Positions 1-7,929 of a stretch of 64,000 nt of DNA are shown one piece after another. The stretch's first letter is position 1, and each line of letters starts with the position of its first letter. The stretch spans positions 186,001 through 250,000 of the forward strand of contig CAVURM010000001.1 of the NCBI GenBank assembly GCA_963743875.1. Reading direction: 5' to 3'. A program made the position numbers and the translations under genes. Below the pieces are notes generated by a model, which searched no databases, was not told where the DNA came from, and saw only the letters and a program-made list of their open reading frames with translations. Source of the DNA: RHKX01 sp963743875 (GTDB lineage: Bacteria > Actinomycetota > Thermoleophilia > Solirubrobacterales > 70-9).

Positions 1-2
1 GC

Positions 3-65
3 ACGATCGCCGCACCGATACTCGCCGAAGTCCGTGCTGCGATGGGCGTCGCCGCCCCCCGCTAG
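3..65 (+). CDS. C-terminal end of an upstream gene (partial)
   Basis: An open frame enters from the left edge and stops at a TAG at 63-65. It encodes about 20 residues, TIAAPILAEVRAAMG followed by VAAPR. Its Ala-rich composition fits the coding style of the window. The fragment is too short to assign a function. It converges tail to tail with the alkylation-repair gene on the - strand, leaving 17 bp between the stops. It could be a chance frame. Confidence 0.35.
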   Translation, partial: TIAAPILAEVRAAMGVAAPR

Positions 66-82
66 CTGATGGAATCACTGAT

Positions 83-808
83 CTAGGTCGCAGCCCGCCC
101 CGGACCGGGGAGGTCCAACAACCGCCGGCGCTCGGTCGCATCGAACCGCTCGATCGCGTATCGGAGCATCGTCCTCGGCATCACCGCCGCATGGGTCTCG
201 ATGAATCGGGTCAGCCTGCCGGCATCCCGCTTGCCGGCCTCCCTGAGCATCCAGCCACATGCCTTATGGGTCAGGTCGTGTTCGTCGCCGAGCAGGGCCT
301 CGCTGATGGCGAAGGTCTCGTCGAGGTCGCCATCCCGGATGAAGGCGTACGTGGAGACGATCGCGATCCGCCGCTCCCAGGGGTTGTCGGAGTTCGCCAG
401 CCGATAAAGCGGCCTTCGCGACCGCTCGAGCAGGTGGACTCCGACGATGTCGCGGGAGGATACGTCGACGAGGTCCCAGTTGTTGATCCGTGTGGTCGCG
501 GCCAGATAGGCGTCAAAGATGGCTCTCCGGTCCCCCGGGGAGTCGGCGTAGAGCTGAACCATCAGGAGCAGGGCAACGAGGCGTTCTTCGTGAACCTCGC
601 TGCCGAGCAACTCGAGGCAGTCGGCTAGCGGTAGGCCACGATGCGCCTTGACGACCCGACGGCAGGCCGGGACGCGAACCCCGATGAAGACGTCCCCCTC
701 GCCGTACTCACCCGGGCCGGTCTTGAAGAATCGCTGCAGGTCGCCAACCCGGTCTGGCTCGGCGAGTTCACGCAGTTCCTCGCGAATTGCGGAGATCGCG
801 CTCGCCAT
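83..808 (-). CDS. DNA alkylation repair protein, AlkD-like HEAT-repeat glycosylase
   Basis: The 241-residue product matches the AlkD family, HEAT-repeat DNA glycosylases that remove positively charged alkylated bases such as N3- and N7-alkylpurines. The family's functional residues are recognisable: W111 and D115 in the motif NNWDLVD, an Arg in WERRIAI (146-147), and W186 in KACGWML. An open frame extends upstream of the chosen ATG, but that part reads as low-complexity Ser/Arg sequence. A TACCCT -10 element ends 7 nt before the ATG, so this start would give a leaderless mRNA. The gene is divergent from scpA, with 55 bp between start codons. Confidence 0.85.
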   Translation of the reverse strand: MASAISAIREELRELAEPDRVGDLQRFFKTGPGEYGEGDVFIGVRVPACRRVVKAHRGLPLADCLELLGSEVHEERLVALLLMVQLYADSPGDRRAIFDAYLAATTRINNWDLVDVSSRDIVGVHLLERSRRPLYRLANSDNPWERRIAIVSTYAFIRDGDLDETFAISEALLGDEHDLTHKACGWMLREAGKRDAGRLTRFIETHAAVMPRTMLRYAIERFDATERRRLLDLPGPGRAAT

Positions 809-815
809 TGCAGCC

Positions 816-821
816 AGGGTA
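816..821 (-). promoter_or_regulatory. -10 element of the AlkD-like gene
   Basis: TACCCT read on the - strand ends 7 nt before the ATG at 808. This predicts transcription starting at or next to the start codon. Confidence 0.5.
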
Positions 822-856
822 GTGGGGGCGGCACCGTCACCGACCGGGACCACGCC

Positions 857-862
857 TAGTCT
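857..862 (+). promoter_or_regulatory. -10 element of the scpA operon
   Basis: TAGTCT lies 1 nt before the ATG at 864 but 7 nt before the in-frame GTG at 870. If the leaderless pattern of this window applies here, GTG 870 would be the true scpA start. Confidence 0.45.
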
Positions 863-863
863 T

Positions 864-1628
864 ATGACCGTGCGCACCGCTGACCTCGAGCTCGACCTCG
901 ACGTCTTCGCGGGTCCCTTCGACCTGCTGTTGGCGATCGTTCTCCGAGAGGAGATCAGCCTGCTCGAGGTCGAGCTGGGCGGCATCGTGCTGGCCTACCT
1001 CGACCACCTCGAGGAGGAGGGAGAGCTCGACCTCGAAGCGGCGACCGAGTTCCTGGTCTTGATCGCGGCCCTGCTCGAACTGAAGTCGCGCCTGATGCTG
1101 CCGGCCGCCGAGGAGGCGGAGCTCGACCTGGGACCCGAGGAGGCGGCCGACGAGCTGCTGGCCCGAATGCTCGAGTACCGCCGCTACAAGGACGCGGGGG
1201 CGGAGCTCAAGGGGCGCTTCGAGCGGGAGTCACCCTTCCTCTACCGGTCGGCTCCGCTGCCGGTCGAGCTGCGACGGATCTCCCTCGAGGCTTCGCGTCA
1301 GGCCTATGACCCGGATCGCCTCGGACTCGCACTTGGCGATCTGTTGACGCCACCCCCCGAGGTCGACACCAGCCACATCCGCCCGACGGTGTCGCTCGAT
1401 CTCCGGCTGGACGTTCTCCGGGGCTTGCTCAGCCGCGGCAACCGGGTCGACTTCGACGAGGCCTTTGGCAGCGAGGACCGGCTGACGCAGGCGGTGACCA
1501 TCTTCGCCCTGTTGGAGCTGCACAAGAAGGGGGAGGCGAGCTGGTCGCAACGGGAGATGTTCGGCCCGATCGAGATCAGCAGCTCGGTCGCTGCGGGCGG
1601 GGTGGGCAGTTCGGAGGTCTCGGCGTGA
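864..1628 (+). CDS. scpA: Segregation and condensation protein A
   Basis: ScpA is the kleisin subunit that bridges the SMC heads in the bacterial condensin. The 254-residue product begins with the family's N-terminal signature (VFAGPFDLLLAIV), followed by acidic helices with LEYRRYKDA and a C-terminal winged-helix region (VTIFALLELHKKG). The ATG at 864 is taken as the start; GTG 870 is an alternative better spaced from the -10 element. The stop overlaps the scpB start (GTGA). The Smc partner lies 35 kb away and is unusually short, so this ScpA may bind a non-standard SMC. Confidence 0.93.
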   Translation: MTVRTADLELDLDVFAGPFDLLLAIVLREEISLLEVELGGIVLAYLDHLEEEGELDLEAATEFLVLIAALLELKSRLMLPAAEEAELDLGPEEAADELLARMLEYRRYKDAGAELKGRFERESPFLYRSAPLPVELRRISLEASRQAYDPDRLGLALGDLLTPPPEVDTSHIRPTVSLDLRLDVLRGLLSRGNRVDFDEAFGSEDRLTQAVTIFALLELHKKGEASWSQREMFGPIEISSSVAAGGVGSSEVSA

Positions 1629-2221
1629 GTGGGAGTTCGTCCACTTCTGCGACCGAGCTGGCTCGAATCGTCGAGGCGTTGCTGTTCCTCTCTCCGGACC
1701 CGGTCCCGGTCGGCGACCTGATCGATGCTTGCGAGGTCGGGGAGGTTCAGATCCGCAACGCTCTCGACCTGCTCTCGGAGGACTTCGCGCCGGGTCGTCG
1801 CGGACTGGTCCTGCGGGAGATTGCAGGCGGCTACGTCCTGGCGACGGATCCGTTGGCCGAATCGGCCGCTCGACGCCTGCTCGCCCGCCCGAAGACCCCC
1901 CCGCTGACGCCGGCGCAGGCGGAGACCCTGGCCATCGTCGCCTATCTCCAGCCGGTCTCGCGACCTGAGATCGCACGGATCCGAGGGGTCAGCTCCGAGT
2001 CGGGCGTGCAGACGCTCGCCGAGCGGGGACTGATCGAGGAGTCGGGTCGCTCCCGCTTCGGTGCGGTCATCTACAGGACCACCGAGCTCTTCGAACGTCT
2101 CTTCGGCCTCAGCGGCCTGGAGGACCTCCCCGACGTCGCCGCCTTCGACCCGACTCCGGAGGACGCGGCCGAGCTTCGCGAGCGCCTGCTCAAAGCGGGT
2201 GAGCGGCGCGCGACCCCTTGA
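1625..2221 (+). CDS. scpB: Segregation and condensation protein B
   Basis: ScpB is a dimeric winged-helix protein that binds ScpA within the SMC-ScpAB complex. The 198-residue protein shows family motifs: an N-terminal IVEALLFLSPDPV, then LTPAQAETLAIVAYLQPVSR and the segment RFGAVIYRTTELFERLFGL. It starts with GTG, overlapping the scpA stop by 4 nt. It ends by overlapping the TTG start of the pseudouridine synthase gene, so translation of the three genes is probably coupled. Confidence 0.93.
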   Translation: MSGSSSTSATELARIVEALLFLSPDPVPVGDLIDACEVGEVQIRNALDLLSEDFAPGRRGLVLREIAGGYVLATDPLAESAARRLLARPKTPPLTPAQAETLAIVAYLQPVSRPEIARIRGVSSESGVQTLAERGLIEESGRSRFGAVIYRTTELFERLFGLSGLEDLPDVAAFDPTPEDAAELRERLLKAGERRATP

Positions 2222-2943
2222 GGCTCGCCAAGTACCTGGCTCATTGCGGGGTCGCCTCGCGGAGGGCGGCTGAGAAGCTGATCGCCGAGGGCCGCGTGAC
2301 GGTCGCGGGAGAGGTGCTGACCGATCCCGCCCGCGACGTCGACGCAGACAGCGGCGTCGCATTCGACGGAAGTCTGGTCCTGCCGGAGGCGCACGAGACC
2401 TGGGCACTCAACAAGCCGCTCAACGTCACCTCGACCGCCCACGAACCGGGCCGTCGAAGGGCCGTTACCGATCTGATCGCCACCGACATGCGGCTCTACC
2501 CGGTGGGCCGGCTCGATGCCGACTCGACCGGCCTGATCCTGTTGACCAACGACGGCGAGCTCGCCAATGTCCTGACCCATCCTCGCTATGGCGTTCCCAA
2601 GACCTACAGGGCGACCCTGCGCGGGCCGATCAGCGAGCGGGAGATCGAGCGCCTCCGTGAGGGGGTGAAGCTCGAGGACGGGGCCACGGCGCCGGCCGAG
2701 GTGCGGCGCAACGGGCCTCGCGAGATCGAGATCACGATCCGGGAGGGGCGTAACCGCCAGGTGCGGCGGATGATCGAGCGGGTCGGCAACTCGGTGGCCT
2801 CCCTGGAGCGAGTCCGCTTCGCCTCGCTCGCCCTCGGCACCCTGCCCACTGGGGATGCCCGGCGGCTCTCGCGATCGGAGGTCGCGCGGCTCTGGAAGGA
2901 TGCCGGGTCCATGAACGATTCCGGAAAAGGACGAGCGGGATGA
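2218..2943 (+). CDS. rluB: rRNA pseudouridine synthase, RsuA/RluB family
   Basis: The product converts a specific uridine of rRNA to pseudouridine. An N-terminal S4 RNA-binding domain (residues 1-60, LAKYLAHCGVASRRAAEKLI) precedes the catalytic domain. The catalytic Asp is in GRLDADSTGLILLTNDGEL, and EGRNRQVRRM is the family's C-terminal motif. The start is TTG within a TTGA overlap with scpB. The scpA-scpB-rluB order is common in Gram-positive bacteria, and RluB rather than RsuA is inferred from that context. The stop overlaps the next ATG. Confidence 0.9.
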   Translation: MRLAKYLAHCGVASRRAAEKLIAEGRVTVAGEVLTDPARDVDADSGVAFDGSLVLPEAHETWALNKPLNVTSTAHEPGRRRAVTDLIATDMRLYPVGRLDADSTGLILLTNDGELANVLTHPRYGVPKTYRATLRGPISEREIERLREGVKLEDGATAPAEVRRNGPREIEITIREGRNRQVRRMIERVGNSVASLERVRFASLALGTLPTGDARRLSRSEVARLWKDAGSMNDSGKGRAG

Positions 2944-3314
2944 GCGGCGAGCGGGTCTACGCCCTGCGCGGGGCCGTGCAGGCCGACGGCAACGAGCGGG
3001 ATGCGATCCTGGCCGCCACCGACGAGCTGCTCCGCGAGCTGATCGCCCGTAACGACCTCGAGCCCGAGAGCATGGTGAGCTGCATCTTCACCTGCACCGA
3101 CGACCTCGATGCCGAGTTCCCCGCGGTGGCCGCGAGAAACCTCGGGCTCGACACGGTGCCGCTCCTATGTACGCGCGAGATTGACGTGCCCGGTGCGATG
3201 GAGCGCGTGATCAGGACGATGCTCCACTACTACGCACCGCCAGATCACGTTCCCTCCCACGTCTATCTCGGCGCCGCCGCCCAGCTCCGATCCGATCTCT
3301 CCTCGGCGCAGTAG
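2940..3314 (+). CDS. aroH: Chorismate mutase, AroH class
   Basis: The enzyme isomerises chorismate to prephenate, the first step toward Phe and Tyr. At 124 residues it matches the trimeric Bacillus AroH fold rather than AroQ. Residues corresponding to the known active site are present: Arg in ALRGA, Glu in TREIDVPG, Arg in RVIRTM and Tyr in SHVYL. It overlaps the upstream gene by ATGA and precedes hisC by 15 nt. It therefore appears to head an aromatic amino acid block with aroF, tyrA and aroA. Confidence 0.93.
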   Translation: MSGERVYALRGAVQADGNERDAILAATDELLRELIARNDLEPESMVSCIFTCTDDLDAEFPAVAARNLGLDTVPLLCTREIDVPGAMERVIRTMLHYYAPPDHVPSHVYLGAAAQLRSDLSSAQ

Positions 3315-3329
3315 GCAGGCCGGACGGCG

Positions 3330-4421
3330 ATGAGCATCAACTACGCGAAGAAGCTGGCCGAACTGCCTCATTACGAGGGCGGGATGGACATCGAGCGGGC
3401 CCGCCGTATGTACGAGAGCTCGGATGTGATCAAGCTCGCCTCCAACGAATCCCCGTGGGGCCCTCATCCTGCGGTGCTCGAGGCCGTCAGCCAGGCTGCG
3501 GTCGGGGGCAACCGCTACCCGGACCAGTACGCGGCGGTCCTGCGGCAGCGCCTCGCCGAACGCTTCGAGCTCGAACCTGGTGGGATCGCGGTCTCCAACG
3601 GCTCCTGCGAGATCCTTCTGGCAGCGGCGCTGGCGCTCTGCGAGCCCGGCGCGGAGATCGTCTACGCGTGGCCGTCGTTTTCGATGTACCCGCAGCTGGC
3701 GCCCCTCGCGGGCGCCCGCGAGGTCCGGGTGCCCCTCAACGAGGCCTACGAGCACGACCTCGGAGCGATGGTGACCGAGATCACTGCCGCCACCCAGCTC
3801 GTCCTGGTCTGCAATCCGAACAACCCGACCGGCACCTGCCTTCCCCCGGAGCGGATCGAGGCCTTCCTCGAGCGTGTCCCGGGGCACGTGACCGTGATCG
3901 TCGACGAGGCCTACGTCGAGATGCAGATCCTGGACCACCCCGACTCCACGGTCGACCTGCTCCCGAAGTTCCCAAACCTCGTGCTGCTCCGCACCTTCAG
4001 CAAGGTGTACGGCCTCGCCGGCCTGCGCTGCGGTTACGCGCTCGGCTCGACCCGGTTCCGCGCTGCCGTCGACGCGGTCCGTCAGCCGTTCAGCGTCAAC
4101 CTGCTCGCCCAGGCAGCGGGCGCTGAGGCGCTCCGGCATTCCGACGACGTGATCGAGCGGGTCGAGCGGACCATCGCCGAGCGCATCGTCGTCGAGGAGT
4201 CGCTCCATGAGATGGGATTGAGGACGGCCGACACGCAGACGAACTTCTCCTGGATCGACCTCGGAGGCCGAGACGAAGCGGAGATCGTCGAGGGCCTCGG
4301 TCGCAGTGGCGTGATCGTCCGCGCTGGGACCCCGTTGGGAGGGCCTGGGCACATCCGGGTCAGCTACGGCACCCCGGCAGAGAACCTGCGGTTTCTCGAA
4401 GCTTTGAAGGAACTGCTCTAG
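3330..4421 (+). CDS. hisC: HisC-family PLP aminotransferase (histidinol-phosphate or aromatic aminotransferase)
   Basis: This is a 363-residue fold-type I PLP aminotransferase. The Schiff-base lysine is K225 (RTFSKVYGLAGLRCGYALG). CNPNNPTGT (161-169) and VDEAY (191-195) are the cofactor-binding motifs, and NRYPDQ near residue 61 is typical of HisC. No other his genes lie nearby. It sits between chorismate mutase and DAHP synthase, so the more likely role is transamination of aromatic keto acids, as for the actinobacterial HisC-like Pat enzymes. That is inference from context; the sequence alone supports HisC family membership. Confidence 0.88.
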   Translation: MSINYAKKLAELPHYEGGMDIERARRMYESSDVIKLASNESPWGPHPAVLEAVSQAAVGGNRYPDQYAAVLRQRLAERFELEPGGIAVSNGSCEILLAAALALCEPGAEIVYAWPSFSMYPQLAPLAGAREVRVPLNEAYEHDLGAMVTEITAATQLVLVCNPNNPTGTCLPPERIEAFLERVPGHVTVIVDEAYVEMQILDHPDSTVDLLPKFPNLVLLRTFSKVYGLAGLRCGYALGSTRFRAAVDAVRQPFSVNLLAQAAGAEALRHSDDVIERVERTIAERIVVEESLHEMGLRTADTQTNFSWIDLGGRDEAEIVEGLGRSGVIVRAGTPLGGPGHIRVSYGTPAENLRFLEALKELL

Positions 4422-4430
4422 CCCCTGTGC

Positions 4431-4436
4431 TAGAAA
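4431..4436 (+). promoter_or_regulatory. Probable -10 element of the aroF leader transcript
   Basis: TAGAAA (TAGAAAT) ends 8 nt before the ATG of the leader peptide. The leader would therefore be translated from a near-leaderless transcript, like many genes of this window. Confidence 0.45.
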
Positions 4437-4444
4437 TTGATGCG

Positions 4445-4507
4445 ATGAGCGGCATCACACACCACAGCGCGCGCCGTTCGTCGTATTGGTACTGGCGATT
4501 TACCTAG
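4445..4507 (+). CDS. Aromatic leader peptide of aroF (Tyr-Trp-Tyr-Trp-Arg-Phe)
   Basis: A 20-codon ORF ends in SSYWYWRFT before a TAG at 4505-4507. Two Trp, two Tyr and one Phe codons fall within six consecutive codons, which is very unlikely by chance. It lies 85 nt upstream of the DAHP synthase gene, where end-product control by aromatic amino acids is expected. Actinobacterial trp and aro leader peptides of this kind are known. Bases 4485-4494, which cover the Tyr-Trp-Tyr-Trp codons, are exactly complementary to 4563-4572. A stalled ribosome would thus control that pairing. The ORF is too short for routine gene calling. Confidence 0.75.
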   Translation: MSGITHHSARRSSYWYWRFT

Positions 4508-4572
4508 GCGTCGATTCAGTTCTGAATCTCCCGTAGATCCCGCCGCGGCGCCATCCGCCCGGCAGTACCAAT
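4485..4572 (+). promoter_or_regulatory. Leader attenuator of aroF: codon-overlapping stem and internal hairpin
   Basis: Two structures can be read directly. ATTGGTACTG (4485-4494) pairs perfectly over 10 bp with CAGTACCAAT (4563-4572). The enclosed GATTCAG (4513-4519) and CTGAATC (4522-4528) form a second stem. The downstream arm ends 20 nt before the aroF ATG and 3 nt before a possible Shine-Dalgarno AAAGG (4576-4580). No U-tract follows, so control of aroF translation, or a Rho-dependent mechanism, is more likely than a classical intrinsic terminator. The direction of the response is inference. Confidence 0.6.
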
Positions 4573-4592
4573 TCGAAAGGCACCCCTGACCA

Positions 4593-5402
4593 ATGACGAT
4601 TCCCCCGAGGACCCTCGAGATCGACGGCCGAACGGTCGGCGGCGACGCCTTCACGCTGATCGCAGGTCCGTGCACCGTCGAGAGCCTCGAGCAGACGCTT
4701 GAGGTGGCTGAGGTCGTCGCCTCCGGCGGAGCGTCGATGCTGCGCGGCGGCGCCTACAAGCCACGCACATCCCCGTACTCGTTCCAGGGGCTCGGCCGCC
4801 AGGGTCTCGAGATCCTGGCCGAGGCGAAACAGCGAACCGGTCTGCCGGTCGTCACCGAGCTGATGGACGTCCGCGACGTGGAGGACGTCGTCGGGGTCGC
4901 GGATGTGATTCAGGTCGGCGCGCGGAACATGCAGAACTACCCGCTTCTCACAGAGATCGGTCGAACCGGCTGCGCGGTGCTGCTCAAGCGTGGACTTGCC
5001 GCCAGCCTCGCCGAGTTGGTGATGTCGGCCGAGTACATCCTCAAGGAGGGCAACGATCGGGTCATGCTCTGCGAGCGCGGGATCCGAACCCACGAGACCG
5101 CCTATCGTTTCACCCTCGACCTGCTGGCGATTCCGGCGTTGAAGGAGATGAGCGACCTGCCGGTGATCGTCGACCCCAGCCATGCCCCGGGGCGCCACGA
5201 TTGGGTCCAGTCGATGTCGCTTGCCGCCGCCGCAGCCGGCGCGGACGGGATCATCGTCGAGGTCCACAACGATCCCGACAACGCGCTCTGCGACGGACCC
5301 CAGGCGTTGCCCGCCGGCGAATTCGGCGAGTACGCGGAGCTTGTGCGGAAGGTCGCCGGGATTGCGGGAAAGAGCATCTCCGTGCCCGCCGCAGTGATTT
5401 AG
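4593..5402 (+). CDS. aroF: 3-deoxy-7-phosphoheptulonate (DAHP) synthase, type I-beta
   Basis: The enzyme condenses phosphoenolpyruvate and erythrose 4-phosphate, the entry step of the shikimate pathway. The 269-residue protein is only the catalytic barrel. It shows AGPCTVES, GGAYKPRTSPYSFQGLG, a lysine in LLKRG and a C-terminal VDPSHAPGRHDWV, as in KDO8P-synthase-like DAHP synthases. It lacks both an N-terminal ferredoxin-like or ACT regulatory domain and a fused chorismate mutase. Allosteric feedback is therefore not obvious, which agrees with control through the upstream leader peptide. The start is the ATG at 4593, preceded by AAAGG. Confidence 0.93.
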   Translation: MTIPPRTLEIDGRTVGGDAFTLIAGPCTVESLEQTLEVAEVVASGGASMLRGGAYKPRTSPYSFQGLGRQGLEILAEAKQRTGLPVVTELMDVRDVEDVVGVADVIQVGARNMQNYPLLTEIGRTGCAVLLKRGLAASLAELVMSAEYILKEGNDRVMLCERGIRTHETAYRFTLDLLAIPALKEMSDLPVIVDPSHAPGRHDWVQSMSLAAAAAGADGIIVEVHNDPDNALCDGPQALPAGEFGEYAELVRKVAGIAGKSISVPAAVI

Positions 5403-5416
5403 GCGAAGATCGCCGA

Positions 5417-6574
5417 GTGGAGAGCTCCGCTCAACCCAACGCTCCGGCCAGGCCGCCTCTGAGGATCGCCGTCCTCGGAGTCGGATTGATCGGAGGCTCG
5501 ATCGGCCTTGCCGCCCGGCGCCGCCTCGGCGCCGACGTCGTGGGGTTCGACCCCGATCGGGAGAATCTCGACCGGGCCCTCGCGATCGGTGCGCTGGATC
5601 GTGCTGCCGGATCGGCGGCGGAAGCCGTCTCCGGCGCCGACGGGGACGGACCCGCGGACGTCGTCTTCTGCGCAGCTCCCGTTGCCGCCCTGCCCGAGCT
5701 CGTGATCGAGGCGATCGCGTCCTCGTCCCCCGAAACCGTCGTCAGCGACGTCGGCTCGACCAAGCGGACGCTCGTCGAGGCGATGGGCGGAGTCGAGAAC
5801 TCGGATCGCTTCATCGGCGGCCATCCGCTGGCCGGGGCCGAGACCGCCGGGGTGCAGGGCTCGCGGGAGGATCTGTTCGAGGGTGCTCGTTGGTACCTGA
5901 CACCGACGGCCAGAACCCAGGGCGTTCTCTTCGACCGTCTGCACGGCGTCCTCGGCGGGATCGGCGCCCGACCGCAGGCCATCGACGCGGAAACTCACGA
6001 CCGGGAGATGGCCGCGATCAGCCACCTCCCACATGTCCTTGCGAACGCGTTGGTCTCGGCAGCCGCCGACTCGGTCGCCAGCGACTCCGATCGTCCAGCC
6101 GAGGTCGGGCGAAGCTTCCGCGACGCCACCCGTGTGGCCGGGGCAAACCCGGCCATCTGGGCCGACATCTACAGCTCCAACTCGGAGGCGGTGGCGGCCG
6201 AGATCGACGCCGTCGTCGCCCGCCTTCAGGAGGCGTCGGCACTCGTTCGCGAGGGCAGCCGCGAGAAGCTCTCACGCTGGCAGGAGGCGGCGCGGGAGGA
6301 TCGACGCCGAATGCTGGAGGCGGACCTGACGGCATCACCGCTTCTGGAGCTGCGGGTCGCGGTCCAGAATCGGCCCGGGACGGTCGCTGAGATCGCCCTC
6401 GCCCTCGGTCGCGCCGGCGTCAACATCGAGGATATGTCGCTGTTCCCCGCCGCCGATCAGCGCACCGGTGCAATCTCGCTCTGGATCGCCGGGATCGGTG
6501 AGGCCCGGCGGGCGGGGGAGATCGTCGCCGACCTCGGCCATACGGTCGCCCCGATCCCGGAGACCGAACCTTGA
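5417..6574 (+). CDS. tyrA: Prephenate dehydrogenase with C-terminal ACT domain
   Basis: The enzyme oxidatively decarboxylates prephenate to 4-hydroxyphenylpyruvate on the tyrosine branch. The 385-residue protein has an N-terminal NAD-binding Rossmann fold (IAVLGVGLIGGSIG, residues 17-30), the family motif GGHPLAGAET with its His, and a helical dimerisation domain. A C-terminal ACT domain (about 310-380, LRVAVQNRPGTVAEIALALG) suggests tyrosine feedback. GTG 5417 is chosen because the upstream part of the open frame overlaps aroF; it lies 14 nt after the aroF stop. The gene ends by overlapping the aroA start (TTGA). Confidence 0.93.
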   Translation: MESSAQPNAPARPPLRIAVLGVGLIGGSIGLAARRRLGADVVGFDPDRENLDRALAIGALDRAAGSAAEAVSGADGDGPADVVFCAAPVAALPELVIEAIASSSPETVVSDVGSTKRTLVEAMGGVENSDRFIGGHPLAGAETAGVQGSREDLFEGARWYLTPTARTQGVLFDRLHGVLGGIGARPQAIDAETHDREMAAISHLPHVLANALVSAAADSVASDSDRPAEVGRSFRDATRVAGANPAIWADIYSSNSEAVAAEIDAVVARLQEASALVREGSREKLSRWQEAAREDRRRMLEADLTASPLLELRVAVQNRPGTVAEIALALGRAGVNIEDMSLFPAADQRTGAISLWIAGIGEARRAGEIVADLGHTVAPIPETEP

Positions 6575-7929
6575 GTGGACCGGCGAGCGCGGCGGACGGG
6601 CTCTTCGCCCCGTCCGGTCGGTTGGCGGGTCGACTCCTTGCTCCGCCCGACAAGTCGATCTCTCACCGTGCCGCGCTGCTCGCGGCCTTCGGGGACGGCA
6701 GCGCTCGGATCTCCCGCTTCCTCGACTCCGCCGATACCCGCAGCTCTCTGGCTGCGGTCGCGGCGCTGGGCGCTCGGGTCGAGATCGCGGAGCGTGGGGA
6801 GGAGGCGCTCGACGTCGCCATCGACGGCTTCGGCCTGCGAGGCGCTTCTCCGCCCGCTGGCGGCGCGGCGCTCGACGTCGGCAACGCGGGGACGCTGATC
6901 AGGCTGCTCTCCGGGCTACTTGCCGGGCAACCGGATCGAACGTTCGTGCTCGACGGCGACGACTCGATCAGGTCCAGGCCAATGGGCCGCATCGCCGCGC
7001 CTTTGGCGAAGATGGGGGCCTCGATCGGGACCACCGGCGAGGGTCTGCCGCCGATCACGATCGCCGGTCGGCGGCTCCGAGCGATCCACTACGAGATGCC
7101 GATCGCATCGGCCCAGGTCAAGTCATGCCTGCTGCTTGCGGGATTGTTGGCTGAGGGCAGGACCACCGTGCGCGAGCGGGCCGAGACCCGCGATCACACG
7201 GAGCGGATGCTCGCCTCGGCCGGCGCCGACGTTCGCATCGAGCGGGATCGGCCGAGCCTCCCGACCGATCCGGTCGGCGGCACGGTCGGCATCGAGCCGG
7301 CCGAGCGCATCGCGCTGCCCGATCTGAGCGTCCCCGGCGACCTCTCGTCGGCCGCCTTCCACCTGGTCGGAGCGCTGATCACGAACGGCGGTGACGTGCG
7401 GGTCGACGGGGTGGGGATAAACCCGACCCGAATCGGGCTGCTGGGGATCCTCAACCGGATGGGAGCGATCCTCGAGGTCGAAGAGCTCGGCCACCAGGGC
7501 GGTGAGCCGGTCGGCGCGATCCGGGCCCGGCACGGGGAGCTGAAGGGGACGCATGTGGGTCCCGCCGAGGTCGCCCTGGCGATCGACGAGCTGCCGCTGA
7601 TCGGGCTGCTCGGCTGCTTCGCGGAGGGGGTCACCCGGATCAGCGGGGCGGAGGAGTTGCGCCACAAGGAATCCGATCGGATCGCCGGCGTCGTCGACGC
7701 GCTCAACGCCCTCGGCGGCGAAGCCGAAGCGCTCGCCGACGGCTTCGTCGTCACTGGAACGGGCGGCCTTCGGGGAGGGGAGATGGATTCGCGGGGCGAT
7801 CATCGCCTGGCGATGCTCGGGGCGATCGCCGGACTCGCATCGAGGGACGGGGTGAGCGTCAGGGGCTTCGGGGCTGCACGGATCAGCTATCCCGGCTTCG
7901 AACGGGACCTGCGTTCGCTGCTCACTTGA
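6571..7929 (+). CDS. aroA: 3-phosphoshikimate 1-carboxyvinyltransferase (EPSP synthase)
   Basis: The enzyme transfers the enolpyruvyl group of PEP to shikimate 3-phosphate, the sixth shikimate step. The 452-residue protein shows PPDKSISHRAALLAA near residue 24, GNAGTLIRLLSG, RPMGRIAAPL, the catalytic region DELPLIGLLG and RHKESDRI. These are the usual class I signatures. Translation probably starts at TTG 6571, overlapping the tyrA stop. The 3' end overlaps the end of the convergent membrane-protein gene by 8 bp, so no separate terminator exists between them. Confidence 0.95.
   Translation: MSGPASAADGLFAPSGRLAGRLLAPPDKSISHRAALLAAFGDGSARISRFLDSADTRSSLAAVAALGARVEIAERGEEALDVAIDGFGLRGASPPAGGAALDVGNAGTLIRLLSGLLAGQPDRTFVLDGDDSIRSRPMGRIAAPLAKMGASIGTTGEGLPPITIAGRRLRAIHYEMPIASAQVKSCLLLAGLLAEGRTTVRERAETRDHTERMLASAGADVRIERDRPSLPTDPVGGTVGIEPAERIALPDLSVPGDLSSAAFHLVGALITNGGDVRVDGVGINPTRIGLLGILNRMGAILEVEELGHQGGEPVGAIRARHGELKGTHVGPAEVALAIDELPLIGLLGCFAEGVTRISGAEELRHKESDRIAGVVDALNALGGEAEALADGFVVTGTGGLRGGEMDSRGDHRLAMLGAIAGLASRDGVSVRGFGAARISYPGFERDLRSLLT

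Noticed and set aside
3165..4352. Antisense frame over hisC
   Set aside because: No recognisable motif; hisC on the + strand is clear.
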